Shown here piece after piece: positions 18,793 to 29,440 of a stretch of 64,000 bases of DNA. The translations under genes and the position numbers were made by a program. Numbering within the stretch: position 1 is the first letter of the stretch; each line of letters opens with the position of its first letter. The stretch comes from Parvimonas parva (GTDB lineage Bacteria; Bacillota; Clostridia; Tissierellales; Peptoniphilaceae): assembly GCF_016552165.1 (NCBI RefSeq), contig NZ_JACVDA010000008.1:1-64000 (forward strand). Reading direction: 5' to 3'. The notes beneath the pieces were generated by a model. The model was not told the origin of the DNA. It saw nothing but the letters and a program-made list of their open reading frames with translations, and searched no databases.

Positions 18793-19500
18793 TTAATTCT
18801 CCATAAGCATTGCTTTAGCTATCTTCAAATCTGTTACAGTAGTAATCTTAATATTTGAAAAATCTCCATTAACTAAAAATACTTTTTCTCCATTCAATAC
18901 AAATATTTTACAAGCATCTGTCAAAATATTTTTTTCTTCTTCAGTTAGTTTACTATAATATTCCATAAATTTATTGATTTTAAAAGTTTGTGGAGTTTGT
19001 CCCTGAAACATTGTTTTTCTATCTGGAATTGATGAAATAAATTCTCCATCTTCAGACGTAACAATTGTATCAAACGCAGGAACAACAGTGTCAACTATAT
19101 TATATTTTTTACAATTTTCAATATTTTCTTCTATCATTTTGATTGAAACAAAAGGTCTAACTGCATCATGAGTTATAAGAATATCATCATCTGTAATTTT
19201 GTTATCATTATTAATAGCAGAAATTACATTCAAAATTGTAGAATTTCTATCCTTACCACCGTCAACAATAACAATCTTATCAACCAAATAGTTATAATCT
19301 TTTTCTATTATATCCACTAAATAAGCATTCCAGTCTGGATTTACTCCTACATAAATTTTATCTATTTTATTACATAACAAAAATTTTTCAATCGTATGAA
19401 TTATTATAGGTTTATCTCCAATATTCAAAAATTGTTTTGGCATATTTGAAATATTCATTCTACTACCTATTCCACCTGCAAGAATTCCTGCATAAATCAT
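18793..19500 (-). CDS. tarI: Ribitol-5-phosphate cytidylyltransferase TarI-like
   Basis: A 235-residue IspD/TarI-family nucleotidyltransferase. It has the CTP loop GILAGGIGSRMNISNMPKQF, DAVRPFVS, and the substrate loop PDRKTMFQGQTPQTFK. The paired TarJ gene decides between IspD and TarI: this protein should make CDP-ribitol from ribitol 5-phosphate and CTP for polyribitol-phosphate or ribitol-containing glycans. Start ATG 19500 is 3 bases past the GT2 stop. Confidence 0.9.
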   Translation of the reverse strand: MIYAGILAGGIGSRMNISNMPKQFLNIGDKPIIIHTIEKFLLCNKIDKIYVGVNPDWNAYLVDIIEKDYNYLVDKIVIVDGGKDRNSTILNVISAINNDNKITDDDILITHDAVRPFVSIKMIEENIENCKKYNIVDTVVPAFDTIVTSEDGEFISSIPDRKTMFQGQTPQTFKINKFMEYYSKLTEEEKNILTDACKIFVLNGEKVFLVNGDFSNIKITTVTDLKIAKAMLMEN

Positions 19501-19503
19501 TTT

Positions 19504-20505
19504 CTAGTCCTCCTTATTATATGTTTTTAAAAATGATGGGATTTTCAAAAATCCTATCAATGTACCATATCCATAACTAATATGTAAAAGGAAAAATACA
19601 ATTGGAAGTAATAAATTATATATATTGAATTTCCCTCTAAAAATTGAACATAAAGCCATTAAAATATTCACTATAAGATATGAACCGAATACTAATAAAA
19701 ATAAATATTTGGTAAAAAATAGTGATATAACTGATATAAAAAGTGAAACTAAAAAAGCAAAAGGTATATAATGATATAAATTCAAACATTCCGGACAAAC
19801 AGCTGTTGTAAGTCCTATCCACATTCCATTAGCCTTTTTTTGCTTAATCATTTTAGAAAGTGAATTTCTAGTATGTTGATATGAAACAATGTTATCATCA
19901 TAGCAAAGTTTATAACCCGCTTTTCTAATTCTATAATGGAACTCATTGTCTTCTGTTCTTAATAGTTTTTCATTAAAAAATCCAACTTTTTCTAAAACTT
20001 CTCTTTTATACATAGCGTGGAACATAGATTTTACATACTTTTTCCCTGATGCATTTCTAAAAGGTGCAATTCCACTACCAAACATTGATGATTCTGCCTC
20101 TAAAAGCATTTTTTTATAAGCGGTATCTTCATCAATTATATTCGGCCTTCTTCCTCCAGAAACGTCCTCACCTGACTCTATATTTTTAACATTTTTTTCA
20201 ATAAAATCTTTAGGAATGGAAGAATGTGCATCAATTCTAACTAATACATCTCCAGTAAAATTTTTTATAACAACATTCCAACCGGCGGATTGAATTTTTT
20301 TAGGATTATCAAAAATTTTAACATCTAAAAAATCATTGTTTTCTTTAAATTCTTGCATAGCCTTTTTTGTGTTATCAGTTGATAAACCGTCAACCAAAAT
20401 TATTTCAATCTCATTATGAGGATATGTTTGTAATTTAAAATCTTCAAAAAGAGAAGGTAAAGTTTTTTCTTCATTTAAGGCAACAACACCTATACTAACT
20501 TTCAT
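19504..20505 (-). CDS. Glycosyltransferase family 2 (ExoA-like)
   Basis: A 333-residue GT2 enzyme. The N-terminal GT-A domain shows VSIGVVALNEEKTLPSLFED, LVDGLSTDNT, VRIDAHSSIP (the DxD-like metal site is DAH) and TEDNEFHYRI. Two or three C-terminal membrane segments (around residues 240-320) anchor it. This is the succinoglycan ExoA-like pattern. ATG 20505 overlaps the sugar-transferase stop by one base and follows GGGGAGG. It probably adds the second sugar to the lipid carrier. Confidence 0.88.
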   Translation of the reverse strand: MKVSIGVVALNEEKTLPSLFEDFKLQTYPHNEIEIILVDGLSTDNTKKAMQEFKENNDFLDVKIFDNPKKIQSAGWNVVIKNFTGDVLVRIDAHSSIPKDFIEKNVKNIESGEDVSGGRRPNIIDEDTAYKKMLLEAESSMFGSGIAPFRNASGKKYVKSMFHAMYKREVLEKVGFFNEKLLRTEDNEFHYRIRKAGYKLCYDDNIVSYQHTRNSLSKMIKQKKANGMWIGLTTAVCPECLNLYHYIPFAFLVSLFISVISLFFTKYLFLLVFGSYLIVNILMALCSIFRGKFNIYNLLLPIVFFLLHISYGYGTLIGFLKIPSFLKTYNKED

Positions 20506-21209
20506 TATTTCGACCTCCCCAAAAATACAGATAAAAATGTTCTAAACATAATTTTTATATCATACCAAAAAGAAAATTTTTCAATATATTCCATATTGTA
20601 TTTCATTTTATCCGGCAAAATATAATTTATATAAATATCATCAACACTTATATTTTCATTTAAATGCTCTGATATGATTTCATCTTCATCTTTATAATTT
20701 ATGCTGGAATATGACGTAAGTCCTGCAGGTAAAAGCAATGTAGCATACATATAGTCTGAATACTTTTCAACATACTTTGTAACCTCCGGTCTTGTTCCTA
20801 CAAAACTCATATCTCCTAAAAATATATTAAAAATTTGAGGAAATTCATCTAATCTATATTTTCTTAAAAATTTCCCAACTTTAGTTATTCTTGAATCAGA
20901 TTTAACAGTTACAAGTGTTCCCATTTTGTCAGCATTTGAAACCATTGTTCTAAATTTAAAAATTCTAAACTTTTTACCATAAGTTGTAACTCTTTCCTGT
21001 CTATAAAATACAGTTCCTTTTGAATCAAGTTTTATCGCAATTGAAATTATAACTATTGGAATAAACAAAATTATCAAAATTATAACAGAAAGAATAATAT
21101 CTGATATTCTTTTAAAAATCAAACTACAACTTTTTTTTGAAACTATTTCATAATATTTTTTTACAGAATCATTTTGAAATTCTGTAGGTAAATTTTCGTA
21201 TTTTATCAA
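20505..21209 (-). CDS. Undecaprenyl-phosphate sugar phosphotransferase (initiating)
   Basis: A 234-residue bacterial sugar transferase of the short WcaJ/PglC type. One membrane segment (IILSVIILIILFIPIVIISIA) is followed by the conserved catalytic region: KGTVFYRQERV, RIFKFRTMV, KFLRKYRLDEFPQ and GDMSFVGTRPE. It loads the first sugar-1-phosphate onto undecaprenyl phosphate, starting repeat-unit assembly. The start is TTG at 21209 with AAGGAG 8 bases upstream. It opens the polysaccharide operon, which runs to 13271 without internal terminators. Confidence 0.93.
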   Translation of the reverse strand: MIKYENLPTEFQNDSVKKYYEIVSKKSCSLIFKRISDIILSVIILIILFIPIVIISIAIKLDSKGTVFYRQERVTTYGKKFRIFKFRTMVSNADKMGTLVTVKSDSRITKVGKFLRKYRLDEFPQIFNIFLGDMSFVGTRPEVTKYVEKYSDYMYATLLLPAGLTSYSSINYKDEDEIISEHLNENISVDDIYINYILPDKMKYNMEYIEKFSFWYDIKIMFRTFLSVFLGRSK

Positions 21210-21270
21210 AATATTTTCTCCTTAATTAAACATCTTTAATATAATAACATATATTTAAAATAAAGTAAAA

Positions 21271-23022
21271 TTAAAGAACTTTAACATCTCCATCATATAC
21301 TAATCCACCAACTGTATCTATTGTTACGAGTTGTTCGTCTTTTATTATATTTGTTGCATTTTCAGCTCCAATAATTGTTGGAATATTAAAATGTAATGCA
21401 ATTATAGCAGCATGAGAAGTAAGGCCTCCTGTTTCAACTATAATACCTGATGCTCTATCTAAATATTCAACAAATTCTCTATCAGTAAATTTAGCAACAA
21501 TTATATCTCCATCTTTAAACTTATTTTTTAAATCTTCTTCTGTTTTTATTACACAAGTTTTTGCAGTTATAGATTCTTTTCCAATTCCAAATCCTTTTAT
21601 TAAAACTTTTCCAACTGTATGAACCTTAATTAAATTAGTTGTTCCAGCAACACCAACAGGTATTCCAGCTGTTAATACAACAGTATCTCCATCGCTAATA
21701 TAATTTGCTTTTAATGTAGCAGAAATAGAACGTTCAATAACTTCATCTGTATGTTCAGATTTTTCAGAAAGAAGTGTAGAAACTCCCCAGAAAATCTGTA
21801 ATTTTCTTCTAACTTTTTCAGAATAAGTAACAGCAATAATATCTACAAATGGTCTAAATTTTGAAATTGAAATTGGTGTAATTCCTGATGCAGTAGCACA
21901 TATAATTGCTTTTGCTTTCAAATTTTCAGCAATTTCTTTTGTAGATAAACTAATAGAATTCATTGTATTTAATAAATCATCTCTGTCTTTATTTTTTATA
22001 CTATTTTGAAAATCGAAAGAGTTTTCTGTTGTTATAGCTATACTATTCATAACTTTAACTGCATCTTTTGGATATTTACCCGCGGCAGTTTCTCCTGAAA
22101 GCATTACGCAATCACTTCCGTCAATAATTGCATTAGCAACATCAGTAACTTCTGCTCTAGTTGGTCTAGGATTTCTAATCATAGAATCTAACATTTGAGT
22201 GGCTGTTATTACAGGCTTTCCAATTAAATTACATTTTCTAATTATTTCTTTTTGAATTTTAGGGATAAATTCTGTTTTAATTTCAACTCCTAAATCTCCT
22301 CTTGCTACCATTATTCCATCAGATGCATCAATAATTTTATCAATATTTTCTACACCCTCTTGATTTTCTATTTTTGAAATAATTTTTATTTCAGAATTAT
22401 TTTCATCTAAAATTTTTCTAATTTCATATACATCTTCCGGTTTTCTAACAAAAGATGCTGCGATAAAGTCTAAATCATTTTGTATCGCAAATAAAATATC
22501 TGATTTATCTTTTTCTGTAATTGATGGTAAATTTATTACTTCATTAGGAACATTTACACCCTTATTGCTTTTAATTACACCATTATTTTTTACTAAACAT
22601 TTTATTTCTTTATCTGTTTTAGAGATAACTTCCATTTCAACTAAACCGTCATCAACTAAAATTGTTCCTCCAACTTTAACATCGTCAGGTAATAGTTTAT
22701 ATGAAACTGAACAAATTTCTTGATTACCTAAAACTTCTTCTGTTGTAAAAGTATAAGTATCCCCTGCTTTTAAATTAACTTCATCAACACTAAATTTTCC
22801 AAGTCTTATCTCAGGACCTTTAGTATCAAGCATTATAGCGATAGGTAAATCTAATTGTGTTCTAGCCTCTTTAATATTATTAATTCTAATTTGATGTTCT
22901 TCATGACTTCCATGTGAAAAGTTTAATCTACAAACATTCATTCCATTAAGCATTAATTCTTTTAAACTTTCAACTGAATCTGATGCAGGTCCAATTGTAC
23001 ATATTATTTTTGTCTTTTTCAT
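21271..23022 (-). CDS. pyk: Pyruvate kinase with C-terminal PEP-utilizer domain
   Basis: About 583 residues. The N-terminal catalytic barrel carries TKIICTIGPASDS, ARGDLGVEI and the active-site signature ATQMLDSMIRNPRPTRAEV. A C-terminal PEP-utilizing-enzyme mobile domain (GGLTSHAAIIALHFNIPTI) explains the length beyond the ~475 residues of classical enzymes; this extension is common in Bacilli and Clostridia. ATG 23022 follows GGAGAAGAGAG; an in-frame upstream ATG at 23055 overlaps the pfkA end and lacks a site. It catalyses PEP + ADP to pyruvate + ATP. It follows pfkA by 13 bases. Confidence 0.96.
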   Translation of the reverse strand: MKKTKIICTIGPASDSVESLKELMLNGMNVCRLNFSHGSHEEHQIRINNIKEARTQLDLPIAIMLDTKGPEIRLGKFSVDEVNLKAGDTYTFTTEEVLGNQEICSVSYKLLPDDVKVGGTILVDDGLVEMEVISKTDKEIKCLVKNNGVIKSNKGVNVPNEVINLPSITEKDKSDILFAIQNDLDFIAASFVRKPEDVYEIRKILDENNSEIKIISKIENQEGVENIDKIIDASDGIMVARGDLGVEIKTEFIPKIQKEIIRKCNLIGKPVITATQMLDSMIRNPRPTRAEVTDVANAIIDGSDCVMLSGETAAGKYPKDAVKVMNSIAITTENSFDFQNSIKNKDRDDLLNTMNSISLSTKEIAENLKAKAIICATASGITPISISKFRPFVDIIAVTYSEKVRRKLQIFWGVSTLLSEKSEHTDEVIERSISATLKANYISDGDTVVLTAGIPVGVAGTTNLIKVHTVGKVLIKGFGIGKESITAKTCVIKTEEDLKNKFKDGDIIVAKFTDREFVEYLDRASGIIVETGGLTSHAAIIALHFNIPTIIGAENATNIIKDEQLVTIDTVGGLVYDGDVKVL

Positions 23023-23035
23023 AATCTCTCTTCTC

Positions 23036-23995
23036 CTAAATAGATAATTCATCAACTATATCATATAAATCTTTATTAAATGTCTTTTTATTTTCAACTG
23101 CCTCTTCAATAGAAACATATTCTATCTTATTATTTTTAACTGCCAATGCTAAATTTGTTTTATCTTCTAACAATAATTTAACAGCAACACTTCCCATTTG
23201 ACTTGCAATAATTCTATCAAACGAACTCGGTGTTCCACCCCTTTGGATATGTCCTAGAACAGTTACTCTTGTATCTATATTTGTCTTTTCTTGAATTTGT
23301 CTTTTAAGCTCATAAGGACTTAAAATTCCTTCAGTTAAAACAATTATATGATGCAGTTTTCCTCTTTTTCTACCACAAATTATTTTATTACAAACTTTAT
23401 CCAAATCAAAATCAACTTCAGGAACAATTATACTTTCAGCTCCACCTGCAAGTCCTGAATATAAAGCAATATCTCCACATTTTCTTCCCATAACTTCCAA
23501 AATATTTGCCCTACCATGAGAAGAAGAAGTATCACGAAGTTTTGAAATAGCATCTATAACAGTATTTACAGAAGTAAAAAATCCTACTGTATAATCTGTA
23601 TATCCCATATCATTGTCAATCGTACAAGGTATTGCAATTGTCTTTATTCCTCTTTTACTTAAAACATTAGCCCCTCTAAAAGTACCGTCTCCACCAAGTA
23701 CAACAAGTCCTTCTATTCCATTATCACGTAGATTTTTAATAGCCTTTTCTTGACCTTCTTCAGTCATAAATTCTTTACTTCTAGCACTACCTAACATTGT
23801 TCCACCCTTTTGAATAATATCGGCAACACTAGAGACATTCATTTCAAAAATATCCCCTTTTATAAGTCCATCATAACCAAACTTTACACCATAAATTCTA
23901 ATCTTATGATATATGCAAGTTCTTACGACAGCTCTTATTACAGGATTCATTCCCGGAGAATCTCCTCCACTTGTAAGAATAGCAATTTTTTTCAA
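23036..23995 (-). CDS. pfkA: ATP-dependent 6-phosphofructokinase
   Basis: A 319-residue enzyme of the bacterial ATP-PFK type. It has the nucleotide loop [24 protein letters not shown], the catalytic [28 protein letters not shown], and [15 protein letters not shown]. The natural start is TTG at 23995: AGGAGG (24002-24007) lies 6 bases upstream, the length equals E. coli PfkA, and extra N-terminal residues from an ATG at 24055 would not fit the family. The ribosome site overlaps the dnaE stop, linking pfkA to dnaE and pyk in one operon, a frequent Firmicute order. Confidence 0.96.
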   Translation of the reverse strand: MKKIAILTSGGDSPGMNPVIRAVVRTCIYHKIRIYGVKFGYDGLIKGDIFEMNVSSVADIIQKGGTMLGSARSKEFMTEEGQEKAIKNLRDNGIEGLVVLGGDGTFRGANVLSKRGIKTIAIPCTIDNDMGYTDYTVGFFTSVNTVIDAISKLRDTSSSHGRANILEVMGRKCGDIALYSGLAGGAESIIVPEVDFDLDKVCNKIICGRKRGKLHHIIVLTEGILSPYELKRQIQEKTNIDTRVTVLGHIQRGGTPSSFDRIIASQMGSVAVKLLLEDKTNLALAVKNNKIEYVSIEEAVENKKTFNKDLYDIVDELSI

Positions 23996-24005
23996 AATAT
24001 ACCTC

Positions 24006-27000
24006 CTAATTAATTCGAAAACAATCTTTTCCAAAATTATTTTCCAAATCAACAATTAATCTTTCATTTTTTAAATTAAATCTATTTTCTAATTTTAAAG
24101 TTTTATTAGTAGATGAAATATATATAATAACAGGATTTATTCCTTTGTATTTTAAAGAAAATTCTCCAAGTTTTCTTTTTGATTCATCATCTAAACTATC
24201 CAATTTTATATACAACTTTTTACTATAAATTTCATCAATTTCATTCGCATCGATTATCGTAAAATTAGTATTACCGAATGAATTTACACTAACTTTAACC
24301 GATATTTCATAAATATTTCCTTTATAAATATTTAAATCTTTTACATCTAAAAGCTCGATGCTACTTGAAAAGTCTTCTACATTTACAGTTTTTAACATCT
24401 TATTTTTCTTATTTCTTCTTGTCTTTACAGAATTTACATAAGTTATTATCTTATAAATACCTTTATCTAAAACCTTTAAATCATCTAACTTCATATAATT
24501 TTTAGACTTTATATATTCTTTATAGTCATCTAATGGATGTGAAGAAATATAAAAACCTAAAATTTCTTTTTCAAATTCTAAAATATCATCTTTTAAAAAT
24601 TTTTCAGACTTAACAAATTTTTCTTGCATAAAATCTGAACCTATTAGCGAAAGCTGACCCGACAATTCATTTTTACTTTTTGAAACTATTTGTGTAAACA
24701 AAGTTTCGCAAGAATTTAAAATTTCAATTCTATCCTTTTCAATTTCATCAAAACCACCAGCTTTTATTAAATTCTCAACAGACATTAAATTCATATTTTT
24801 TGATTCTTTTAATCTTTCTAAAAATTCTTTAAAACTTTTAAAAGCACCATTTTTTCTTTCTTCTATAATATCTTTTGCTAAAAGTCTATTGAAACCTTTT
24901 ATTTGTGAAAAGCCTATTAGCATACATTTTTTTTCCGTACTAATCTTATAAAAACTTGAATTAACACTTGGGAGTAAAATTTTTATTCCCATTCGTTTTA
25001 CTTCTTGAAAATAAGTAAAAAATTGTTTTTCATAATTTATAACAGAATTAAGTAGGCAAATCATATACTCAAGTGGATAATAATATTTTAAATAGGCAGT
25101 TCTATACGCATTTAAAGAATAGCAAGCACTATGTGATTTATTAAAAGCATAATTTCCAAACTCAACAATCAAATCAAAAATATTTTTTGCAAGTTTTTCA
25201 TCAACACCATTTCTAATACATCCTTTGATTTTTACACTTCCGTCTAAATTATCCATACCATAAATAAATGTTTGACGATTATGCTCCATAATATCCATAT
25301 GTTTTTTCCCGATTGCTTTTCTTAAATTGTCGGCTTGCCCCCAAGTATAACCAGCAAGCTCTCTTGCAATTTGCATAACTTGTTCTTGATAAACAATAAT
25401 TCCATAAGTAGATTTTAAATATTTTTCTAAACGTCTATCTAAATATCTAATTTCTCTAGGATTTTTCTTATTTTTTATATAATTCGGTATCTGATTCATA
25501 GGACCCGGTCTAAAAAGAGAGTTAGCAGCAACTAATTCATCAAAATTATCAGCTTTTAAATCCTTTAAAAACAGCCTCATTCCAACACTTTCAAACTGGA
25601 ACACACCAATAGTATCAGCCGTTCTAAATAAATTTAAAACATTTTTATCTTTTAAACTTATTTTTTCAATATCAATATCTACATTATAATTTTTTTTAAC
25701 CAGTTTTATAGTATCATCAATTACAGTAAGAGTTCTAAGACCTAAAAAATCCATTTTTAAAAGGCCTAACTTTTCAAGTTCTGTCATATTAAATTGTGTT
25801 ACAATATTTTCTCCACTTTTAGAAAGTGGAATATACTCAGTTAATTCTTCTTTTGTAATTACAATTCCGGCTGCATGAATTGAAATATGTCTATGAAATT
25901 TTTCAAATTTTTCAGAAGTATTTATCAATTTCTTTATATCGACATCTTCATCATACAATCTCTTTAATTCAACACTATCTCTTAACGCAGATTCAAAAGT
26001 AACGTCTAAATTATTCGGAATAAGTTTTGCAACCTTATCTACAAGTGATAACTTATAACCTAAAACTCTACCAATATCTCTAACACCTGCCCTTGGTTTC
26101 ATTGTACCAAAAGTTACGATTTGTGAAACATGATTTTTACCATACTTTTGAATTACATAATCTATAACCTCTTCACGTCTTTCATTACAAAAGTCTATAT
26201 CAAAGTCAGGCATAGAAATTCTTTCGGGATTTAAAAATCTTTCAAAAATTAATTCATATTCAATAGGGTCAATATCCGTAATCTCTAAGCAATATGCGAT
26301 AATAGAGTTGGCACCCGAACCTCTTCCTGGACCTACCGGAATTTTATTTTTCTTAGCAAAGTTTACAAAGTCCCAAACTATAAGAAAATAATCAGTAAAA
26401 CCCATTTTATTTATAACCGAAAATTCATAATCGACTCTTTTTTTTATCTCATCAGTTATATTTTCATATCTTTTTTTCATTCCCTCGATGATTATACTAT
26501 ACAAATAATCTTCCTTTGTACTAAATCCATCAGGAATTTTATATTCAGGCAAATGATATGTTGAAAAATCAAATTCAACATTACATCTCTCAGCAATCAT
26601 CTTTGTATTGTAAATTGAATCTTGTAAAGAAGAAAATATTTTTAACATCTCTTCCTCACTCTTTAAATAATATTCAGCGCCTACAAAAACATCTTCTTTC
26701 AATTCGGATAACAAAATACCCTTAGAAATACATCTTGCGATTTTAAACAAATTAAAATCCGTATTTTCCAAGTAATGAACATCATTTGTTACAACGGTAT
26801 TAACATCAATTTCATTTGCAAATTCTAAATATTTATTAATCATTAATTCATCATTTTCCTCGAAATGAAAATTAAGCTCCAAAAATAAATCTTCTTTGTT
26901 AAACATACTCTTGAAATTTAACATTTCATTTTTAGCACTCAACATATCTCCGGAGTATAAACATTTACGAATGAAACTTCTCTTTGAACCAACAATTAAA

Positions 27001-27383
27001 ATTAAATTTTTTGAAAATTTTTCTAACTCATCAAAAGTTATAAATTCCCGATTTCTATTTTCAACAATATATAAATTAGAAACTAATTTACATAAATTCT
27101 TATATCCTTGATTATTTTTAGCCAATAAAATCACATTATAAAATTCATTATTTGGATATGACAAAGTAATCTCACAACCAATAATGGGCTTTATAGAATT
27201 TTTTTTACATCTCATATAAAAATCTATAACACCATACATATTATTGTAATCAGTAATAGCCATAGCTTTAAAATTTAATTTTTTAGCCTTATCTATTAAC
27301 TTTTCCATTGGATTATAATTATTTAACAAACTATATTCCGTATGAACATTCAAATGTACAAAATCATTAGCCAAAATCATCAC
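24006..27383 (-). CDS. dnaE: DNA polymerase III alpha subunit DnaE
   Basis: A 1,125-residue C-family replicative polymerase of the DnaE type (no internal proofreading exonuclease, unlike PolC). The N-terminal PHP domain begins [13 protein letters not shown]; the palm contains [16 protein letters not shown] and [14 protein letters not shown] with catalytic aspartates. Helix-hairpin-helix and C-terminal OB-fold (residues ~960-1040) regions follow. The start is ambiguous: GTG 27383 or ATG 27380, both close to an AGAGG site. It probably acts in lagging-strand/primer extension alongside PolC, as in other low-GC Gram-positives. Confidence 0.96.
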   Translation of the reverse strand: MMILANDFVHLNVHTEYSLLNNYNPMEKLIDKAKKLNFKAMAITDYNNMYGVIDFYMRCKKNSIKPIIGCEITLSYPNNEFYNVILLAKNNQGYKNLCKLVSNLYIVENRNREFITFDELEKFSKNLILIVGSKRSFIRKCLYSGDMLSAKNEMLNFKSMFNKEDLFLELNFHFEENDELMINKYLEFANEIDVNTVVTNDVHYLENTDFNLFKIARCISKGILLSELKEDVFVGAEYYLKSEEEMLKIFSSLQDSIYNTKMIAERCNVEFDFSTYHLPEYKIPDGFSTKEDYLYSIIIEGMKKRYENITDEIKKRVDYEFSVINKMGFTDYFLIVWDFVNFAKKNKIPVGPGRGSGANSIIAYCLEITDIDPIEYELIFERFLNPERISMPDFDIDFCNERREEVIDYVIQKYGKNHVSQIVTFGTMKPRAGVRDIGRVLGYKLSLVDKVAKLIPNNLDVTFESALRDSVELKRLYDEDVDIKKLINTSEKFEKFHRHISIHAAGIVITKEELTEYIPLSKSGENIVTQFNMTELEKLGLLKMDFLGLRTLTVIDDTIKLVKKNYNVDIDIEKISLKDKNVLNLFRTADTIGVFQFESVGMRLFLKDLKADNFDELVAANSLFRPGPMNQIPNYIKNKKNPREIRYLDRRLEKYLKSTYGIIVYQEQVMQIARELAGYTWGQADNLRKAIGKKHMDIMEHNRQTFIYGMDNLDGSVKIKGCIRNGVDEKLAKNIFDLIVEFGNYAFNKSHSACYSLNAYRTAYLKYYYPLEYMICLLNSVINYEKQFFTYFQEVKRMGIKILLPSVNSSFYKISTEKKCMLIGFSQIKGFNRLLAKDIIEERKNGAFKSFKEFLERLKESKNMNLMSVENLIKAGGFDEIEKDRIEILNSCETLFTQIVSKSKNELSGQLSLIGSDFMQEKFVKSEKFLKDDILEFEKEILGFYISSHPLDDYKEYIKSKNYMKLDDLKVLDKGIYKIITYVNSVKTRRNKKNKMLKTVNVEDFSSSIELLDVKDLNIYKGNIYEISVKVSVNSFGNTNFTIIDANEIDEIYSKKLYIKLDSLDDESKRKLGEFSLKYKGINPVIIYISSTNKTLKLENRFNLKNERLIVDLENNFGKDCFRIN

Positions 27384-27493
27384 CTCTACTAAGATTTTAC
27401 CATATTTTCAATATTTTTTAAATATATTTATCTAAGCACTTTATATTTTTATGTTTTTATGTTACAATCTTATAGTACGAAGGGAGAAATGAT

Positions 27494-27883
27494 ATGAGAT
27501 TTACATTAATAACTAACAACATTGACTTGTATGAAAAAGTAAAACACAAAAATGATTTAGACATAATATTTGACGAAAAATATACATACGGAGATATTTT
27601 AGACATAGTTAAAAAGAAATTACAAGACGGATATGAACTTTCTACTCACCCACTTTGTGGAAGTATAAAACCTAATGAAACACCTTATAGGTCAATATTA
27701 ATAACAAAAACAAAAGAATTAGACGTTAATGGAATTATAATAATTGACGAGGCGATAGAAACATACAAAAAATTCCAAAACAATATGAAAACTCCACTAT
27801 GGATCGATAGAGTATTAAGAGATTTCAGATATGTTGACTGTAACATATTAGTTCAAACAATAGAAAAATTAGGAATAGAATAA
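27494..27883 (+). CDS. grdX: GrdX family protein
   Basis: A 129-residue protein with the GrdX-family look: FTLITNN at the N-terminus, a conserved centre THPLCGSIKPNETPYRSIL, and RVLRDFRYVDCNIL near the end. GrdX is encoded in glycine/sarcosine reductase operons of Stickland-fermenting anaerobes; its exact role is unknown. Here it stands alone on the plus strand with its own AAGGGAG ribosome site and terminator, away from any grdA/B/C genes in the window. Cytoplasmic; no membrane segments. Confidence 0.78.
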   Translation: MRFTLITNNIDLYEKVKHKNDLDIIFDEKYTYGDILDIVKKKLQDGYELSTHPLCGSIKPNETPYRSILITKTKELDVNGIIIIDEAIETYKKFQNNMKTPLWIDRVLRDFRYVDCNILVQTIEKLGIE

Positions 27884-27889
27884 TATACA

Positions 27890-27919
27890 AAAAGGATAGC
27901 TACTAATTGCTATCCTTTT
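27890..27919 (+). terminator. Terminator of the grdX-like gene
   Basis: AAAAGGATAGC (27890-27900) pairs perfectly with GCTATCCTTTT (27909-27919), with an 8-base loop and a T-rich 3' side. Confidence 0.9.
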
Positions 27920-27927
27920 GTTATATA

Positions 27928-28182
27928 TTATTTATTATTTGGCTTTTTTGCCTTAATTAAATCACAATGAAAAATATAATTATCTTTACCCTTTATCGTA
28001 TAATCGTTTAATTCATATGATTCAAAATTTCCTCATATATTATGCTCTTTTTCCCATTTGATTTCTTCATCAAAAGATAATATCTTTGGATTAGCAATAG
28101 AAGATGCAAGAAAATATCCAACAGATAATGTTAAAATTAATAATATTAAAAGAAAAAAATACAATTATTTTAATTATTTCAT
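27928..28182 (-). pseudogene. Decayed N-terminal fragment, alpha/beta-hydrolase-like
   Basis: On the minus strand an 85-codon frame opens with ATG at 28182 behind AAAGGAG and closes at 27928, but it has stops at codon 3 (TAA, 28174-28176), codon 6 (TAA) and codon 50 (TGA, 28033-28035). Read through, it gives a membrane anchor (LYFFLLILLILTLSVGYFLA), then ASSIANPKILSFDEEIKWEK, EHNI-stop-GNFESYELND and YTIKGKDNYIFHCDLIKA. An anchor followed by this kind of acidic linker and an 'I.. KG.D....' strand resembles the start of secreted or anchored alpha/beta hydrolases; that is a weak resemblance. It accounts for the 396-base gap between grdX and recA. Confidence 0.6.
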
Positions 28183-28244
28183 ACTAATTTTCTCCTTTAA
28201 TTTACATCACATAATATAGCATTCAACAAACATATTTAAACTAA

Positions 28245-28272
28245 AAAAGATGAGAATAAAATCTCATCTTTT
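28245..28272 (-). terminator. Terminator of the recA operon
   Basis: AAAAGATGAGA (28245-28255) pairs perfectly with TCTCATCTTTT (28262-28272). It lies 8 bases after the recA stop and is followed by T's on the minus strand. Confidence 0.9.
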
Positions 28273-28279
28273 CAAAATA

Positions 28280-29425
28280 TTATTCGATTATTAAATCATC
28301 TAATAATAATTCTTCAGCATCTTCTATTTCTTCATCTTCTAAAGTTTCTGTTTCAACTTCTTTTGGAACATCTTTCTTTTCGTAATCAATTCCATAAGAT
28401 GCATAAATATTTTCTTTTACTTCTTCTAAAAATGCAGGGTGTTCTTCTAAATAAACTTTAGCTTTTTCTTTTCCTTGTCCAAGTTTTATATCTCCACAGC
28501 TGTACCAAGCACCTGATTTTTTGATTATATTTTTATCTGCTGCCATATCAACTATTATTCCAAGTTTTGATATTCCTTCGCCAAATATTATATCAAATTC
28601 ACAAGTTTTAAATGGAGGAGCCATTTTATTTTTAACAACTTTTACCTTTGTCTTTGCTCCATAAGGTTCATTATCTCCTTGTTTTAATTGTTCAGCACGT
28701 CTTATATCAATTCTAACACTTGCATAGAATTTTAAAGCTCTACCACCAGTTGTAGTTTCAGCCGGACCACCACCTGCATAAGGATTAGTTGAAATATTTG
28801 ACCTTAATTGGTTGATGAAAACTACTGTTGTATTTGATTTTGAAATTATACCAGCTAATTTTCTTAATGCTTGACTCATAAGTCTTGCATGTAAACCCAT
28901 ATGAGAATCTCCCATATTTCCTTCAATTTCTGCTCTTGGAACAAGAGCGGCGACAGAGTCAACTATAACTAAATCAATTCCTGAACTTCTAACCAATGCC
29001 TCAACAATAGCAAGAGCTTGCTCTCCTGTATCAGGTTGTGATATAAGTAAATTATCTACATCTACTCCTAATTTTCTTGCATATTCAGGGTCTAATGCAT
29101 GTTCTGCATCGATGAATGCAGCAACTCCACCAGTTTTTTGTGCCTCTGCTATTATGTGTAAAGTCAAAGTAGTTTTACCGGAAGATTCAGGTCCATAAAT
29201 TTCTACAATTCTTCCTTTAGGTATCCCACCAATTCCTAATGCAATGTCTAAGTTCATAGCACCAGTGCTTATTGATTCTATATTTATTTTTGGGGCATCA
29301 CCCATTCTCATTATGATTCCTTTTCCAAAATCTTTTTCAATTTTTTCAAGGGCAACGGATAATGCTTTTTTTCTTTCGTCCTTATCTTCTATTCTTTCAA
29401 ACTTTTCAGTTTTTTTAGTAGCCAT
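28280..29425 (-). CDS. recA: Recombinase RecA
   Basis: A 381-residue RecA. It has the Walker A loop GPESSGKTT, Walker [11 protein letters not shown], the L1 region [20 protein letters not shown], and L2 starting [14 protein letters not shown]. The tail is acidic ([20 protein letters not shown]) as usual. It binds single-stranded DNA, drives strand exchange and triggers LexA cleavage. The ATG follows AGGAGGAATTT. It lies 15 bases after pgsA, a conserved Firmicute order (ftsK-pgsA-recA). No SOS box was identified upstream. Confidence 0.98.
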   Translation of the reverse strand: MATKKTEKFERIEDKDERKKALSVALEKIEKDFGKGIIMRMGDAPKINIESISTGAMNLDIALGIGGIPKGRIVEIYGPESSGKTTLTLHIIAEAQKTGGVAAFIDAEHALDPEYARKLGVDVDNLLISQPDTGEQALAIVEALVRSSGIDLVIVDSVAALVPRAEIEGNMGDSHMGLHARLMSQALRKLAGIISKSNTTVVFINQLRSNISTNPYAGGGPAETTTGGRALKFYASVRIDIRRAEQLKQGDNEPYGAKTKVKVVKNKMAPPFKTCEFDIIFGEGISKLGIIVDMAADKNIIKKSGAWYSCGDIKLGQGKEKAKVYLEEHPAFLEEVKENIYASYGIDYEKKDVPKEVETETLEDEEIEDAEELLLDDLIIE

Positions 29426-29440
29426 AAATTCCTCCTTTAA

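Noticed and set aside
18793-19500. IspD (isoprenoid cytidylyltransferase) as the identity of this gene
   Set aside because: The fold is shared, but the adjacent TarJ gene and the polysaccharide context favour TarI. IspD activity cannot be fully excluded from sequence.
28033-28035. In-frame TGA in the small gene before recA as possible recoding (Trp or selenocysteine)
   Set aside because: The same short frame also holds two TAA codons near its start, and no selenocysteine insertion hairpin was seen after the TGA. Decay explains all three.
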